DNA from: Antedon mediterranea | Taxonomy: Eukaryota > Echinodermata > Crinoidea > Comatulida > Antedonidae | NCBI RefSeq assembly: GCF_964355755.1 | Contig: NC_092673.1 | Coordinates: 8,563,001-8,627,000 of the forward strand | Length of the DNA: 64,000 nucleotides | Direction of reading: 5' to 3' | Made by a program: the position numbers and the translations under genes | Shown here: in pieces, positions 32,801 through 39,191 of the stretch | Layout: each line of letters begins with the position of its first letter | Position numbering within the stretch: position 1 is the stretch's first letter | Notes under the pieces: generated by a model | The model's database searches: none | Told to the model about the DNA's origin: nothing | What the model saw: only the letters and a program-made list of their open reading frames with translations

Positions 32801-34435
32801 TAAATTGTACAGATTAGTTTATTTGGCCATACTAATTCCATGATTAAAAAAAATACAATAATTCTCCAAACCAATACATAGTTGGTCATTCATTATTATT
32901 ACTTTACCTGCATGAAAACGACGTTAATTAAGCAAATCCAGAATTTATTAGAACCTTATAATAAATCCTGTCAATTGTAATAATAATTAATAAACCATTA
33001 ACAGAATAATATTTATTTGTCTTTGAGAATCTGTTGTTGTAGTTTAGTTCAAAACGTGCAACACGAATATTTGGGACGAACTTTAATTCCATTCAAAAAC
33101 AATGGAGACCATGACTATCGTGAATAGGCTGAAAGAATGTCATATATTCATGATTTTTTTGATTTCAGATTTTGGTGAACACGATTTCCTTTTTTTTTTT
33201 TTGTGGGAATCACCCACCTTTATTGTAATTTCTTCTCATTTTCAATGTATAATAGTATAAATAATTCTGTCATTCTTAAAACAATATAGATGCATATTTG
33301 GCATAAAGTTAAATAGACTCTATACAGATGGAGCTATAATAGAACCATTGATAAAATAATTAGTGATACATTATACATATTGTATATTTAAAATTGTACT
33401 GTACAGATAAATTAAAATATTGCATATTAAAACAGTGGATGAAATAGGCAAGTTCTCTAAAATGCTAGTTTTTACATTTTTACATTTTTTGTCTGCTTTA
33501 ATAAAATTACATCCGTATTCATTTGTAATTAAGGATTTCAATTCAAATGCAAACAAATTCCATATCACTCTATTGTTTTCTCATTTTTCCAAATTGCATG
33601 ATTTGTAAATGCAAAATGTGAATAATAAAATTAGTTCATTTACAACTATGTTTCGTGTACCTGTTATTATTTTATACTAATTAATAGAACTTCTGTTGCA
33701 AATAAAATTTAAATATGAGGTCATTAAATTTAAGCCATACATTTTGAATTGCTGTACATTCAACTAGCATATGTAATTCACATTCAGTTTCTTTTTTACA
33801 CCTGTCACATATATTGTTTTCTACTATTTTCCAATCTTAAAGTTGTGTATTTTATTTGTCCATACTTCATACCAATCTAGTTCAGCATTATTGAAGACTA
33901 CTTCCCATTTTGCCTTTGCAATGGGATTGGTAGATATTTCATTTATAAAATGCCTATAATTTACCTTTGTTCTCTTTTCGGAACAAGGATTTCTCAATTG
34001 TGTTCACTTGTTCGTCATCGTATTGGTCTCTCGCTATAGATTCTTTCCATTCAATAGGTATGGCATTAATAAGCAACATATATTCTATTAGACCATTTTG
34101 TCACGATTTACTTACTAAAAATGTTACAGTTGTTATTCAATTGAAATGAATAAACAAATATCAAATACAGCAATTCTACCAAAATATTGAACATTTTTCA
34201 TTTTTTACTATACTAGGATGCTTGATCCAATATCGAATTTAACTTTTACCTTATGTAAAAATCTAATTTAAAGAGCCAGATCATTTACGGTATTCTTGTC
34301 AAACGTTTTGCAAAAAATACAACCAGCCTGTACCAGAAGCGTAATAAATTAGATTTGCATTTACCTACCTGTAACTGAGTATATATATCCAATCAATAAC
34401 AATAGGCCTACAAAAATCGTTTTAAGATTAGTCAT
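3844..34435 (-). CDS. Receptor tyrosine kinase with two YWTD-propeller/EGF modules (19 exons)
   Basis: Single-pass receptor of 1091 aa, assembled from 19 exons whose donor/acceptor phases all agree and whose lengths sum to 3276 nt. Order: signal peptide (1-22); propeller 1 (about 23-284, YW motifs VYWSDK, MYWSDL, IYWTDI, LYWCDG, VYWVQE); EGF (284-322); propeller 2 (322-586, IYWADT, LYWTSN, IYWIDT, LYWIDE, LYWLED); EGF (586-624); Thr/Gln-rich stalk; membrane helix (about 649-669); tyrosine kinase (about 710-985); tail with seven tyrosines. Kinase residues seen: GGGRFGKV, Lys745 in VAVK, alpha-C Glu762, Asp851 in [11 protein letters not shown] 869-871, LET in place of APE. The HRD arginine is glycine. 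YWTD propellers paired with EGF are typical of LDL-receptor relatives; among RTKs ROS1/Sevenless has YWTD-type blades but with FN3 domains, not this layout. Ligand and family name are unknown. Introns 1, 2 and 9 are full of transposons. Confidence 0.9.
4352..4505 (-). CDS. RTK exon 18: end of kinase domain
   Basis: Acceptor TTTTTCAG, donor GCG|GTATGT, phases 2 and 0. Contains [18 protein letters not shown], the family's C-terminal RCW..RPTF signature. Confidence 0.92.
4641..5358 (+). mobile_element. MITE with AGTCGCGTGC termini, copy A
   Basis: Begins AGTCGCGTGC and ends CCACGCGACT, its inverted complement. The interior shares long blocks with copy B at 17931-18701, for example TTGATTCCTGGCCATAAGGA or its close variant and ATTTCGTTAAATCG. 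(GACC)-type microsatellites sit at each end, in front of an ATAGTGAACTAT hairpin. No coding capacity. Lies in RTK intron 18, directly upstream of exon 18. Confidence 0.7.
5359..6194. other. Remainder of RTK intron 17
   Basis: AT-rich, no ORF, no recognised repeat beyond scattered TAGGCCTA words. Nothing seen. Confidence 0.4.
6195..6332 (-). CDS. RTK exon 17: kinase C-lobe
   Basis: Acceptor AATTTAG, donor GT|GTAAGT, phases 2 and 2. Contains [20 protein letters not shown], the conserved C-lobe helix of tyrosine kinases. Confidence 0.92.
6568..6779 (-). CDS. RTK exon 16: catalytic and activation loops
   Basis: Acceptor ATTCATAG, donor GT|GTAAGT, phases 0 and 2. Contains [14 protein letters not shown] (HRD changed to HGD, catalytic Asp kept), [13 protein letters not shown] with two activation-loop tyrosines, and [10 protein letters not shown]. 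Confidence 0.92.
7070..7159 (-). CDS. RTK exon 15: kinase insert / alpha-E
   Basis: Acceptor TTGAATAG, donor ATG|GTAAGT, phases 0 and 0, 90 nt. Contains [13 protein letters not shown], the helix before the catalytic loop. Confidence 0.88.
7650..7831 (-). CDS. RTK exon 14: kinase alpha-C and hinge
   Basis: Acceptor TTATTTAG, donor CAG|GTATGT, phases 1 and 0. Contains the alpha-C Glu in [20 protein letters not shown] and the hinge [18 protein letters not shown]. Confidence 0.9.
8058..8345 (-). mobile_element. Penelope-like element 3' end, severely truncated copy
   Basis: Matches the 3' UTR of the longer Penelope-like element at 21142-21400 almost word for word, in the same orientation and beside TA repeats (AAATCCAAAGGCAAATTAC... 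through ...GGGTGGAGTCTGAATAAGAG). None of the RT or GIY-YIG coding sequence is present. It carries the same hammerhead-type core. Confidence 0.75.
8180..8231 (-). ncRNA. Hammerhead-ribozyme core motif, copy 1
   Basis: On the minus strand CUGAUGA (8220-8214) is followed by a perfect 4-bp stem GGGC/GCCC with a 7-nt loop, then GAAA (8197-8194), then a minimal GC-UCU-GC stem III and UA. This is the conserved hammerhead core order. I could not draw a convincing stem I. Hammerheads are known in Penelope-like elements. Confidence 0.55.
8374..8470 (+). repeat. SINE tail fragment (copy of 20895-21100 SINE body)
   Basis: CGTTTCAATTTAATTAAATT...GGGCGGTTTAGAATTA...GCCTGATTTGTTTATATATA matches the body and TA tail of the tRNA-headed SINE, without the tRNA head. 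It adjoins a TA microsatellite. Confidence 0.65.
8643..8840 (-). CDS. RTK exon 13: juxtamembrane and kinase glycine loop
   Basis: Acceptor TTTTAACAG, donor G|GTGCGT, phases 1 and 1. Contains the glycine loop [12 protein letters not shown] and the ATP-binding lysine in EVAVKTP. Confidence 0.9.
9031..9207 (-). CDS. RTK exon 12: stalk and transmembrane helix
   Basis: Acceptor TCGACAG, donor G|GTATTT, phases 1 and 1. A short Thr/Gln/Ser-rich stalk is followed by a hydrophobic stretch of about 21 residues ([18 protein letters not shown]...) and a basic stop-transfer stretch (RCRNR). Confidence 0.9.
9694..9807 (-). CDS. RTK exon 11: EGF domain 2
   Basis: Acceptor ATCTAG, donor G|GTACCG, phases 1 and 1, 114 nt as in exon 6. 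Reads [27 protein letters not shown], six cysteines. The VDEC start is suggestive of calcium binding. Confidence 0.9.
10193..10444 (-). CDS. RTK exon 10: propeller 2, last blades
   Basis: Acceptor TCTTTTAG, phases 1 and 1. Contains [17 protein letters not shown] and [18 protein letters not shown] chose the donor A|GTATGT at 10192. An alternative A|GTATAT a few codons earlier has the same phase and cannot be excluded. Confidence 0.82.
11528..12228. repeat. 41-bp minisatellite, about 17 copies, inside the LINE
   Basis: The unit contains GATCCTGGGTATACATACAA followed by GATCATTTATAAATACTACAT. It is nearly identical from copy to copy (single changes near 11866, 11941 and 12185). The first unit lies directly next to the RT FADD codons, and the unit reads INDLVCIP on the LINE strand. 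Confidence 0.95.
12613..13446. repeat. 55-bp minisatellite, about 15 copies, inside the LINE
   Basis: The unit contains AACAATTCTCGAATATGGCA, CACAGATATCGGTCTATAGG and TACTCGTAGTTA, 55 bp (56 when GAAATATGG replaces GAATATGG). One unit has an extra TAGGCC near 12987. It derives from RT codons reading [14 protein letters not shown] on the minus strand. Confidence 0.95.
13569..13696 (-). CDS. RTK exon 9: propeller 2
   Basis: Acceptor TATATCAAG (poor pyrimidine tract), donor G|GTAAGA, phases 2 and 1. Contains [20 protein letters not shown]. Counterpart of exon 4. The following intron holds a LINE and two minisatellites. Confidence 0.85.
13740..14571. other. RTK intron 8, non-coding
   Basis: AT-rich and without conserved motifs. 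Short ORFs on either strand show no splice or family features. Nothing seen. Confidence 0.4.
14572..14737 (-). CDS. RTK exon 8: propeller 2
   Basis: Acceptor TATTCTAG, donor GG|GTAGGT, phases 1 and 2. Contains [20 protein letters not shown] and [12 protein letters not shown]. Counterpart of exon 3. Confidence 0.88.
14828..14922 (-). mobile_element. MITE with AGTCGCGTGC termini, short copy
   Basis: Reverse-oriented miniature of copies A and B: AGTCGCGTGC, CAAATTTGAGTTAGTGTTTA, a (CCGA)n run, CATAGTGAGCTGTAGAGTCG, then a GCGACT end. About 95 bp, ends only, with the interior missing. Confidence 0.65.
15102..15347 (-). CDS. RTK exon 7: propeller 2, first blade
   Basis: Acceptor TTTTTCTAG, donor G|GTAAGT, phases 1 and 1. 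Contains [20 protein letters not shown]. This is the counterpart of exon 2. Confidence 0.9.
15796..15909 (-). CDS. RTK exon 6: EGF domain 1
   Basis: Acceptor TTATAG, donor G|GTGAGT, phases 1 and 1, 114 nt. Six cysteines in the order C..DPC..GATC..YKCLC..GKQC, a complete EGF domain of the kind that caps YWTD propellers. Confidence 0.9.
16320..16571 (-). CDS. RTK exon 5: propeller 1, last blades
   Basis: Acceptor TTTTAAAG (weak pyrimidine tract), donor A|GTAATA, phases 1 and 1. Contains [10 protein letters not shown] and [15 protein letters not shown]. It has exactly the length (252 nt) of exon 10, its counterpart in the second module. Confidence 0.85.
16772..16908 (-). CDS. RTK exon 4: propeller 1
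   Basis: Acceptor TTTTTAG, donor G|GTAAAT, phases 2 and 1. Contains the canonical motif [17 protein letters not shown] and [11 protein letters not shown]. Confidence 0.88.
17090..17595. other. RTK intron 3 with a poly-G tract
   Basis: AT-rich, no coding signal. A run of about 20 G interrupted once (GGGTGGGGTGGGGG..., 17522-17545) could form a G-quadruplex on the + strand. Confidence 0.4.
17596..17755 (-). CDS. RTK exon 3: propeller 1
   Basis: Acceptor CTCACAG, donor AA|GTAATT, phases 1 and 2. Contains [17 protein letters not shown] and [13 protein letters not shown]. It is separated from exon 2 by a 13.1-kb intron. Confidence 0.88.
17931..18701 (+). mobile_element. MITE with AGTCGCGTGC termini, copy B
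   Basis: Begins AGTCGCGTGC and ends GCACGCGACT, followed by TAAAAACG as in copy A. It shares the interior blocks of copy A, interrupted near 18040-18230 by about 190 bp not found in copy A. Contains (GACC)n stretches at both ends. Lies in RTK intron 2. Confidence 0.7.
19640..20260 (-). pseudogene. Degenerate coding relic inside the TIR element
   Basis: On the minus strand a frame reads [20 protein letters not shown] then [18 protein letters not shown], stop, [16 protein letters not shown], stop, with further protein-like stretches at lower coordinates (about 19990-19700). Stops and frame changes show it is dead. The family is not recognised. Its place between TIRs suggests a transposase or accessory ORF, which is inference. 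Confidence 0.35.
20266..20525 (+). repeat. Non-LTR element 3' end with (ATTCGT)n tail
   Basis: AT-rich 3' UTR ending GCAATAAAGTTCTATTCGTATTCGTATTCGTA. A polyadenylation-like AATAAA followed by a short hexanucleotide repeat is the usual 3' end of CR1/L2-like LINEs. No coding part is kept. Confidence 0.55.
20780..20852. repeat. (TA)n microsatellite
   Basis: About 35 TA dinucleotides, joined to a partial copy of the SINE tail (20850-20905). Confidence 0.95.
20850..20905 (+). repeat. SINE tail fragment facing the intact SINE
   Basis: ACCGGGCGGTTTAGAATTAA and TGTGTTTATATATA repeat in + orientation the 3' part of the SINE that follows in - orientation. The two together form a large hairpin around a TA run. 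Confidence 0.6.
20895..21100 (-). mobile_element. tRNA-derived SINE with intact cloverleaf head
   Basis: On the minus strand: tRNA-like head (21100-21030), then ACTTTTTCTCATTCTCACAG..., a body with CACCGGGCGGTTTAGAATTA, and a (TA)n tail. The body and tail recur at 8374-8470 and 20850-20905, which shows a dispersed family. The head gives polymerase III boxes A and B. About 205 bp. Confidence 0.7.
21030..21100 (-). tRNA. tRNA-like SINE head, anticodon position ATC
   Basis: 71 nt fold as a full cloverleaf. The acceptor is GCCCCAG/TTGGGGC (last pair G-T), with a D arm GTC..GAC, anticodon arm TCTGC-ATATCAA-GCAGG and T arm CCGAG-TTCGAGT-CTCGG. The loop places ATC at 34-36, which would read the Asp codon GAT. 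Animal tRNA-Asp normally has GTC, and this copy is joined to a repeated SINE body, so I treat it as a SINE head and not as a working tRNA gene. Confidence 0.5.
21225..21275 (-). ncRNA. Hammerhead-ribozyme core motif, copy 2
   Basis: CUGAUGA at 21264-21258, stem II GGGC/GCCC with a 7-nt loop, GAAA at 21241-21238, then GC-UCU-GC and UA. The core is identical to the copy at 8180-8231, so both remnants preserve it. A stem I could not be drawn with confidence. Confidence 0.55.
21494..22220 (-). pseudogene. Penelope-like GIY-YIG endonuclease region
   Basis: Uninterrupted 242-codon frame below the in-frame stop. Conserved parts are a CGKSCKTC cysteine cluster, [13 protein letters not shown] (the GIY-YIG equivalent), RMRMTQHRS and [11 protein letters not shown]. 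In intact elements this domain nicks target DNA for priming. Inactive here because the RT half is truncated and separated by a stop. Confidence 0.8.
22607..22774 (+). CDS. Possible 55-aa single-pass membrane ORF
   Basis: ATG at 22607, TAG at 22772-22774. The peptide has a clear hydrophobic stretch ([15 protein letters not shown]) followed by basic residues (DRTARVK), as in a type III or tail-anchored small membrane protein. No homology recognised. It lies between repeats in RTK intron 2, so it may be chance or part of the TIR element. Confidence 0.15.
   Translation: MSDFIGRFLTQFPGFTMSSQVHLANTWFQLSWSLVAIAILVFCLFLDRTARVKVQ
24400..25390 (+). pseudogene. Dead LINE reverse-transcriptase fragment
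   Basis: Plus-strand RT remnants with stops and frameshifts: [20 protein letters not shown] (about 24450), [13 protein letters not shown] (about 24685), [17 protein letters not shown] (about 24825), QLLGVAL (about 25025), [11 protein letters not shown] and [13 protein letters not shown] (about 25085-25200), [15 protein letters not shown] (about 25230). The order is that of a jockey-superfamily RT. The segment carrying the YADD box is deleted. Confidence 0.75.
25840..26000. repeat. Possible DNA-transposon end (CCGGTATTGGGAGAGTTGACT)
   Basis: GGTGTCCGGTATTGGGAGAG followed by TTGACTGTATAGTA resembles the terminal inverted repeats of pogo/Tc1-type MITEs. GACTTTCGAAAAACCGGAAA precedes it. The opposite terminus was not identified. 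Confidence 0.25.
27285..27800 (-). pseudogene. LINE C-terminal fragment with (AAAT)n tail
   Basis: Minus strand: [20 protein letters not shown], close in style to the C-terminus of the LINE at 35.4 kb, then a 3' UTR ending GGTGTAATTCCAAATAAATA with more AAAT repeats. Two long poly-C runs (27423-27438 and 27557-27595) interrupt it. Confidence 0.6.
27423..27597. repeat. Two poly-C tracts
   Basis: About 16 C at 27423-27438 and a longer C run broken by TTT at 27557-27595. Their opposite strand gives glycine-only artefact ORFs and could form G-quadruplexes. Confidence 0.9.
28770..30180. other. RTK intron 2, AT-rich stretch
   Basis: No gene recognised. The only repeat seen is a degenerate palindromic MITE at 29406-29513. 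Confidence 0.4.
29406..29513. mobile_element. Palindromic GTTCCCACTAG MITE, degenerate copy
   Basis: AAGCTTGGTACCCACTAGGA ... AACCAATCACAAGCGA ... TCCTAGGTGGAAACCAAGCTT. The ends are inverted repeats and the interior matches the copies at 31745 and 46145. Confidence 0.65.
30180..30820 (-). pseudogene. 5'-truncated CR1/L2-like LINE 3' end
   Basis: Minus strand: [47 protein letters not shown], then after a frameshift [35 protein letters not shown] and [10 protein letters not shown]. This is the standard C-terminal region of CR1/L2-type RTs. The 3' UTR ends near 30180 with AATAAAATA. It sits just inside intron 2, beside the exon 2 donor. Confidence 0.85.
30856..31089 (-). CDS. RTK exon 2: propeller 1, first blade
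   Basis: Acceptor CTTTTAG, donor T|GTAAGT, phases 1 and 1. Contains [20 protein letters not shown], a textbook LDL-receptor class B repeat. A LINE fragment starts roughly 50 bp beyond the donor. Confidence 0.9.
31262..32515. mobile_element. Foldback element 3 with 41-bp subrepeat arms
   Basis: The left end (31262-31380) is made of CACAAATGTGAAAACAACCA-type words. The right end (32160-32515) is their reverse complement as an array with GGTTGTTTTCACGTTAGTGA units starting at 32221, 32262, 32303, 32346, 32387, 32428 and 32469 (41-bp period with one 43-bp step). The interior has a direct duplication (CAACAAACAC.GAACATCGAC) and carries a nested palindromic MITE. Lies in RTK intron 1. Confidence 0.75.
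31745..31928. mobile_element. Palindromic GTTCCCACTAG MITE, full copy 1
   Basis: AAGCGTGGTTCCCATTAGCG ... CAATCACAAGCGATGGCTTA ... TTACGTTCTAGTTGGAACCA AGCTT. Nearly the whole element is one inverted repeat around ATTCGCTTGTGATTG. Nested inside foldback 3. Confidence 0.8.
33390..34160 (-). pseudogene. LINE C-terminal fragment (zinc-finger region)
   Basis: Minus strand: [20 protein letters not shown] (about 34110), then frameshifts, then [20 protein letters not shown] with [14 protein letters not shown] (about 33835-33750), giving the C-x2-C-x7-H-x4-C pattern found at the end of many LINE ORF2 proteins. Below this only scattered similarity remains. Lies in RTK intron 1. Confidence 0.65.
34369..34435 (-). 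CDS. RTK exon 1: start codon and signal peptide
   Basis: ATG at 34435, then a short polar/basic stretch and a hydrophobic core ([12 protein letters not shown]), a typical signal peptide. Donor AG|GTAGGT; phase 1. The next exon supplies GT to complete a glycine codon. Confidence 0.85.
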
Positions 34436-34600
34436 CTTTCAATATTTTAAACGCAATTCATAATACAACTTTCTAAAAACAAGTTTAGTAGACTAGAATA
34501 GCCGAAGTAGCTTTGATGACGTTGACGTTATCATACACAATGGACCGCCGGGTAAAACAAGTGCATGTGTATGCGCAATAGTTAACGGCCAAGTGAAGAT
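34436..34600 (-). promoter_or_regulatory. Likely 5' UTR / proximal promoter of the RTK gene
   Basis: Upstream of the start codon the minus strand holds two close TGACG-type (CRE/ATF half-site) words: the + text GATGACGTTGACGTTATC lies near 34515-34535. No TATA box or transcription start can be assigned. Inference from motif only. Confidence 0.25.
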
Positions 34601-35211
34601 GACTTCCGGATGTACTGTGTAATCCCGGACGGAAATTCAACACACGCCTCGAAACTTAAACACACGGATAATTAGTCTGCGACCTTTATCCAAGTTTACC
34701 AAATACATTTCAATTCAATTTTTCTATCATAATCTATTATTATTTCCTAATCCTTATCATTCATTTGTTATTGATTGACTTTGACTTGTATTTAATGATT
34801 TTTCGATTTTTTTTTTTCTTTCAATTTTATTTTTTAAAAGGTAGGCCTATACATGTTGCTGTATTAATGTATTACCATTCTTTTTTGTTATGGCCATTGT
34901 GGCCGAGTGCCACTGATGCAAAAATGTAATTAACAATTAAATTATAGGCCTAAATAAAAGTTCATAAAGTATACAAACTATCTATATCTTCCTGTAATAA
35001 AACGGATACACATTTAATTCTAGTCTAAAATCCGAGTCTAAAATATAGTACTTATGGTTTTATGAACTGCGGGGGTGGTGTAGTTTGCAAGCGAAATTGC
35101 GAATGGTTATTTTTTCTTTTTATTCATTCATTGTCATAATCGTCTACCGCTTTTTTCATAATACTCTCTTTTCGTATCCTCTTTAATATTATTTAGATTA
35201 GATAGACACTG

Positions 35212-35419
35212 AACTGAACTGAACTTTTATTGTATCTCTTTTAAATCAGAGGCACAGTCTCAATGAGATGTGCAACAAGTTTACAGTGAAAAATAATACA
35301 TACACACTTAAATATAAATACAAAACAAGAAATTAGACATAAGAACAAAATAACAAAAAAAAAAAAAAAAAAAAATTTAAGAAAACTGAGACAGATTAAA
35401 TACTAAGAAAATGAATAAA
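35212..35419 (-). repeat. LINE 3' UTR and (TTCAG)n tail
   Basis: Contains an A run (35358-35380 on the + strand), then TTGTTGCACATCTCATTGAG and GAGATACAATAAAAGTTCAG followed by two more TTCAG units, marking the 3' terminus of the element. Confidence 0.75.
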
Positions 35420-35960
35420 TTAAGTTTGAGAAGGAATTGTATTATATAAATCATTTCGTGTGTTCCAAGCCATGGTCAGAAAAATTTTACAATGTTTGTC
35501 GAAAATAATACTTGCTAATTCGTATACATCATGGGTCAATTGATTTGGTGTAATTTTAAATTCATTATGGATTTCAAGATCATCGAAGAATAAGTGGTAT
35601 TTAAGATCTAGAGAGCTAGTAGTAAACAATTCCCAGAACATGGATAGATTATTGTTGTTTAGCTCATCTTTAAGGTTCATGAGTATTGGATGTCTAACGT
35701 ACTCAAGTCGTTTGCATTCAAATACGAAATGATATACAGTTTCCTTTTCATTACAATTACACAATAAACATATACCTGCATTTTGAGATGACCATGCTTC
35801 TTTCTCTAAGTGGTAGAGAATTGGAGCGAATTTTAAATTTTAGGTTTGAAGCATGGTAGTTACACTTATCTAATAAGTATTTTTCTAGTTTTGGTTCATT
35901 TTTATACCTTATATAATTACTTAGTGATGGTTTATTCTTAGCATTCTCAAGCCATTTCAT
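35420..35960 (-). pseudogene. LINE ORF2, C-terminal zinc-finger part in two frames
   Basis: Continues ORF2 after two more frameshifts: NPKLEKYLL-like and FKIRSNSLPLRERSMVI (35960-35757), then CNCNEKETVYHFVFECKRLE (35764-35420) with the C-x-C...H...C arrangement typical of LINE C-termini, ending AWNTRNDLYNTIPSQT. Confidence 0.8.
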
Positions 35961-36039
35961 CTTATCTCTTATAGTGTTTTTTTCTTTGAAACCTTTAAGC
36001 CAATTATTAGCATATTCTAAGTTAAAATGTTTTTGTATA

Positions 36040-37812
36040 TCACAGTTGATATTTTATATTATGTAGCCAATTCCAATTTAAAGTGTTTTCAAGTGCAAAG
36101 AGCGCTCTTAGCAGAACTTTTGGTAAACGACCTTCGTCCATGTTTTTCAATCTTTTGAAGTAGGATATTCCTCTATCCGATAGTATGGACTCAATCGATT
36201 GCCATCCAAGTTCACCATAAAGGGCTTCCTTTGCAACATACCTTGGTGCTTTTAAAAGATATTTAGCCATTTGATATTGCATAATTTCAATTTTTTGGAT
36301 AGATGTTTTGCTTTCACAAAACCAAATACTGCATGCATAGGTTATCCTTGGTATTCCAATGCCTTTCCAAAGTATATTACCATACATAATTCTATTGAAA
36401 TCATTTTGTTCATTTATGATTGATTTTATATATGCAATAATTCTGCTTCCTTTTTTAATCGTTTCATCTATATGGCATGTATCTTTTAAATGTCTTGATA
36501 TGTGCATGCCTAGGTATTTATACGTGTTGGCTTCGTCTATAAATTTATTACTGATTGGCCATTTTCTATGTTTGTTAATGCGTTGGTTGGTTACAATTAC
36601 ATATGATTTTTCAAAATTAAATACCATTTTAAATTTTGTTGCAAAGTCGTTTGCTGCTTTCAATAATAATTCTAGATCACTTTCACTATCTCCAATTAGG
36701 ATTATATCGTTGGCCCAGAATAGGTTACCAATCTTTTTATCAAATATATTAATGCCTAAATCTCTGTCCTTAATAATTTTGTTAAGTTCATTTATGTATA
36801 TATTAAAAAGAATAGGAGAGAGTGGACAGCCTTGTTTGACACCTTCATCAATGTTGAAGATGTCAGTTTCGTATTCACCAAAGGAGACTTTTCCTTTTAA
36901 ATTTTTATACAGATTTGTAATAATATTTAACATTTTTCCATTAATACCCATGTTTTTACATGCATAAAACAACCCATCTCGCCAAACAGTGTCAAACGCT
37001 TTGCTGAAGTCCATAAATGCAAGAAATATCTTTTCCCCTTCCGCTTGGCGACAAGCAATTATACTTTTTAATATAAAAATATGGTCTTCACACCTTTTAT
37101 CTTTCCTAAACCCACCCTGAACTTCCGATAACAAATTATGTTCTTCAATGAAGTTTGACACTGCTTGAGAAATAAGTTTATTATATATTTTAGATACAGT
37201 AGAGTTTAAGGTTATGCCTCTGTAATTACTTAACTCTTTGCGATCACCCTTTTTATGTATTGGTATAATCTTACCAATGTTCCATTCCTCGGGTATAGTT
37301 TCAAGTGTAGATAATTTCTTAAATAACTTATATAATGCTTCTACAATTTCTGAACCTCCATTTTTCAATATCTCATTGGTTATTGAGTCATCACCAGGAC
37401 TCTTATTATTTTTACATTTTGATATAGCATATTCGATGTCTTCGTGAGAGAAAATAAATTGTTCTAATAATGGTGAGTTATCACCAATGGTATGTCGTAA
37501 TAGAGGTTCATGATAAAGGTAATTATTGTTAGTACTTAATTTATGTTTATTAATACTACTAAAGTAAGTTTTTAATGAGTCTTTAATACAATTTCTATCA
37601 GAAGTAACATTTTTTGTACCTGGAATAAAGATAGAATTAGGTGTGACTACGGGTGTTTTATCTTTCAGCTCGGACCAAAAATCTTTGCATTGAGACCCCC
37701 CTTTATTCATAATTTCGGAACATCTATGTACTTTCTTTTGTAATATTTTTTGTTTTGTTAGTGATTTGCATTGTTTTCTTATTTCTTGGTAGTCATCCAT
37801 AGAGAATCGCAT
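36040..37812 (-). pseudogene. LINE ORF2, reverse transcriptase part
   Basis: 590 codons open. RT motifs in order: NYRGITLNSTVSKIYNKL, QGGFRKDKRCEDHIF, LAFMDFSKAFDTVW, GVKQGCPLSPILFNIYINEL, then LFWANDIILIGD where the usual F/Y-A-D-D box is expected. The first catalytic Asp of that box is Asn (AAC), so the enzyme should be dead even before the frameshifts are counted. Shadow ORFs on the opposite strand (for example 36359-36967) are ignored. Confidence 0.88.
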
Positions 37813-39026
37813 ACCTCTTGTTTAAATGTATTATTATTTTTCGTTTTTTGGTAGATTCTATGGGATCTACAAGCATCTTTCCTTTTTTTGATACAACTGT
37901 CATTTTCTTCATCATACCAACAATTAAGTTTTTTATTATTATTCTTATGACCCAATGTGGTTTCTGCTACCGTAATTAAATTATTTTTCCATATCCTCCA
38001 TGCTTCATTTGCGTTTAAATTTGAGGTGTCCCAGTTTTCAAATTTGTTTTTAATTTCTTTCCTGAAAGGTTCCCAGTCAGTATTTTTATCTATATTCCAA
38101 GTAACTTTATTGTTTTTAATCAGCTTTTGTTTCTTATTGTTTATTTCTAAATTACTATCACCAATTAGTTCTAACAATAGTACATTGTGGTCACTTCCTA
38201 AGTGGTACATATACAATTCATCTATAAACAGTTCTTTAGTAATTTCATAAACGGTTTCTGATACTAGAATGTAGTCTAAAATGCTGCATGAGTAACCGTT
38301 TACCCAGGTAAATTTACCACTACATTTTGTGCTACTGTTTAATATAATAAGATTACTGTCCTCGCTTAAATTCAACAGGCCTTTACCATTATTGTTTAGT
38401 AACACATCTCCTTGTAAAATGTTATTGCCAATTTTACCATTGAAGTCTCCTAGTACAATTAATTTTGAATTTTGGTCTTGGTTTTGGATTGAAAGTATCT
38501 CTGATAGTAGTTGCGAATAGAGCTCAGACGATAATTGTCTATTTGTACCTTCACAAGGAAAGTATACTACACATAAGGAATATATGGAATCGGTATTACT
38601 GGTTAATTGAACTTTAATCCAAAGTCTTTCTAGATCATCTGACTTTGAGTCAAATAGGTTATCATTAATTATTTTAATGCTTTGTTTAAGGAGGAAGCCA
38701 ATTCCACCCTGGCTTTTCTTTAATGCATTTAAACGATTTTTACCAATCCAGATAAAGTTAGGAATTTTTATATCTTCATTGTCTTTTAAAAAAGTTTCTG
38801 TTATACCAAATATTTCAATATCCTTATTGGTGTGCAAAAGCCTAGCTACCTCATATTTTTTACTTTTATAACCTCTAATATTATTATATATTATTTTAAA
38901 ATTTGATTTATTGACCCTGGATTTCTTCTTACTTCTCCTTATTTTTTTGAATTTTTTAGTTTTGTATCTTAATTGATTATTGCAGATGTCATTCGGAGTT
39001 GTGTCAGTTTCATTGACTATAATCAT
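37779..39026 (-). pseudogene. LINE ORF2, APE-type endonuclease part
   Basis: Contains IIYNNIRGYKSKKYEVARLL, FGITETFLKD, GGIGFLLKQSI, LIVLGDFNGKIG and LGSDHNVLLLEL, the ordered motifs of apurinic-like endonucleases that nick target DNA (Asn, Glu, Asp/Asn and the SDH pair are all present). The frame breaks near 37790 and RT resumes in another frame, with a 34-bp overlap of the two open frames. Confidence 0.85.
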
Positions 39027-39191
39027 ATTGTGGTTGGTTGGTATATCTACTTTATAATCTAGAGTGATATTATTTTCATCAGGAAGGATATTGAATCTAT
39101 TGTTAATATTAATTACACTATCTATTACTTTTTTGTCTACGTTAGTTTGACAATACCAATTATTTTCGGCATTCTCTTCCTGGCCGGACCT

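Noticed and set aside
36359-36967. Long + strand ORF of 202 codons
   Set aside because: Antisense shadow of the LINE RT; hydrophobic composition arises from the complement of the minus-strand coding sequence. The same applies to the + ORFs at 37957, 38329, 39147 and 39748.
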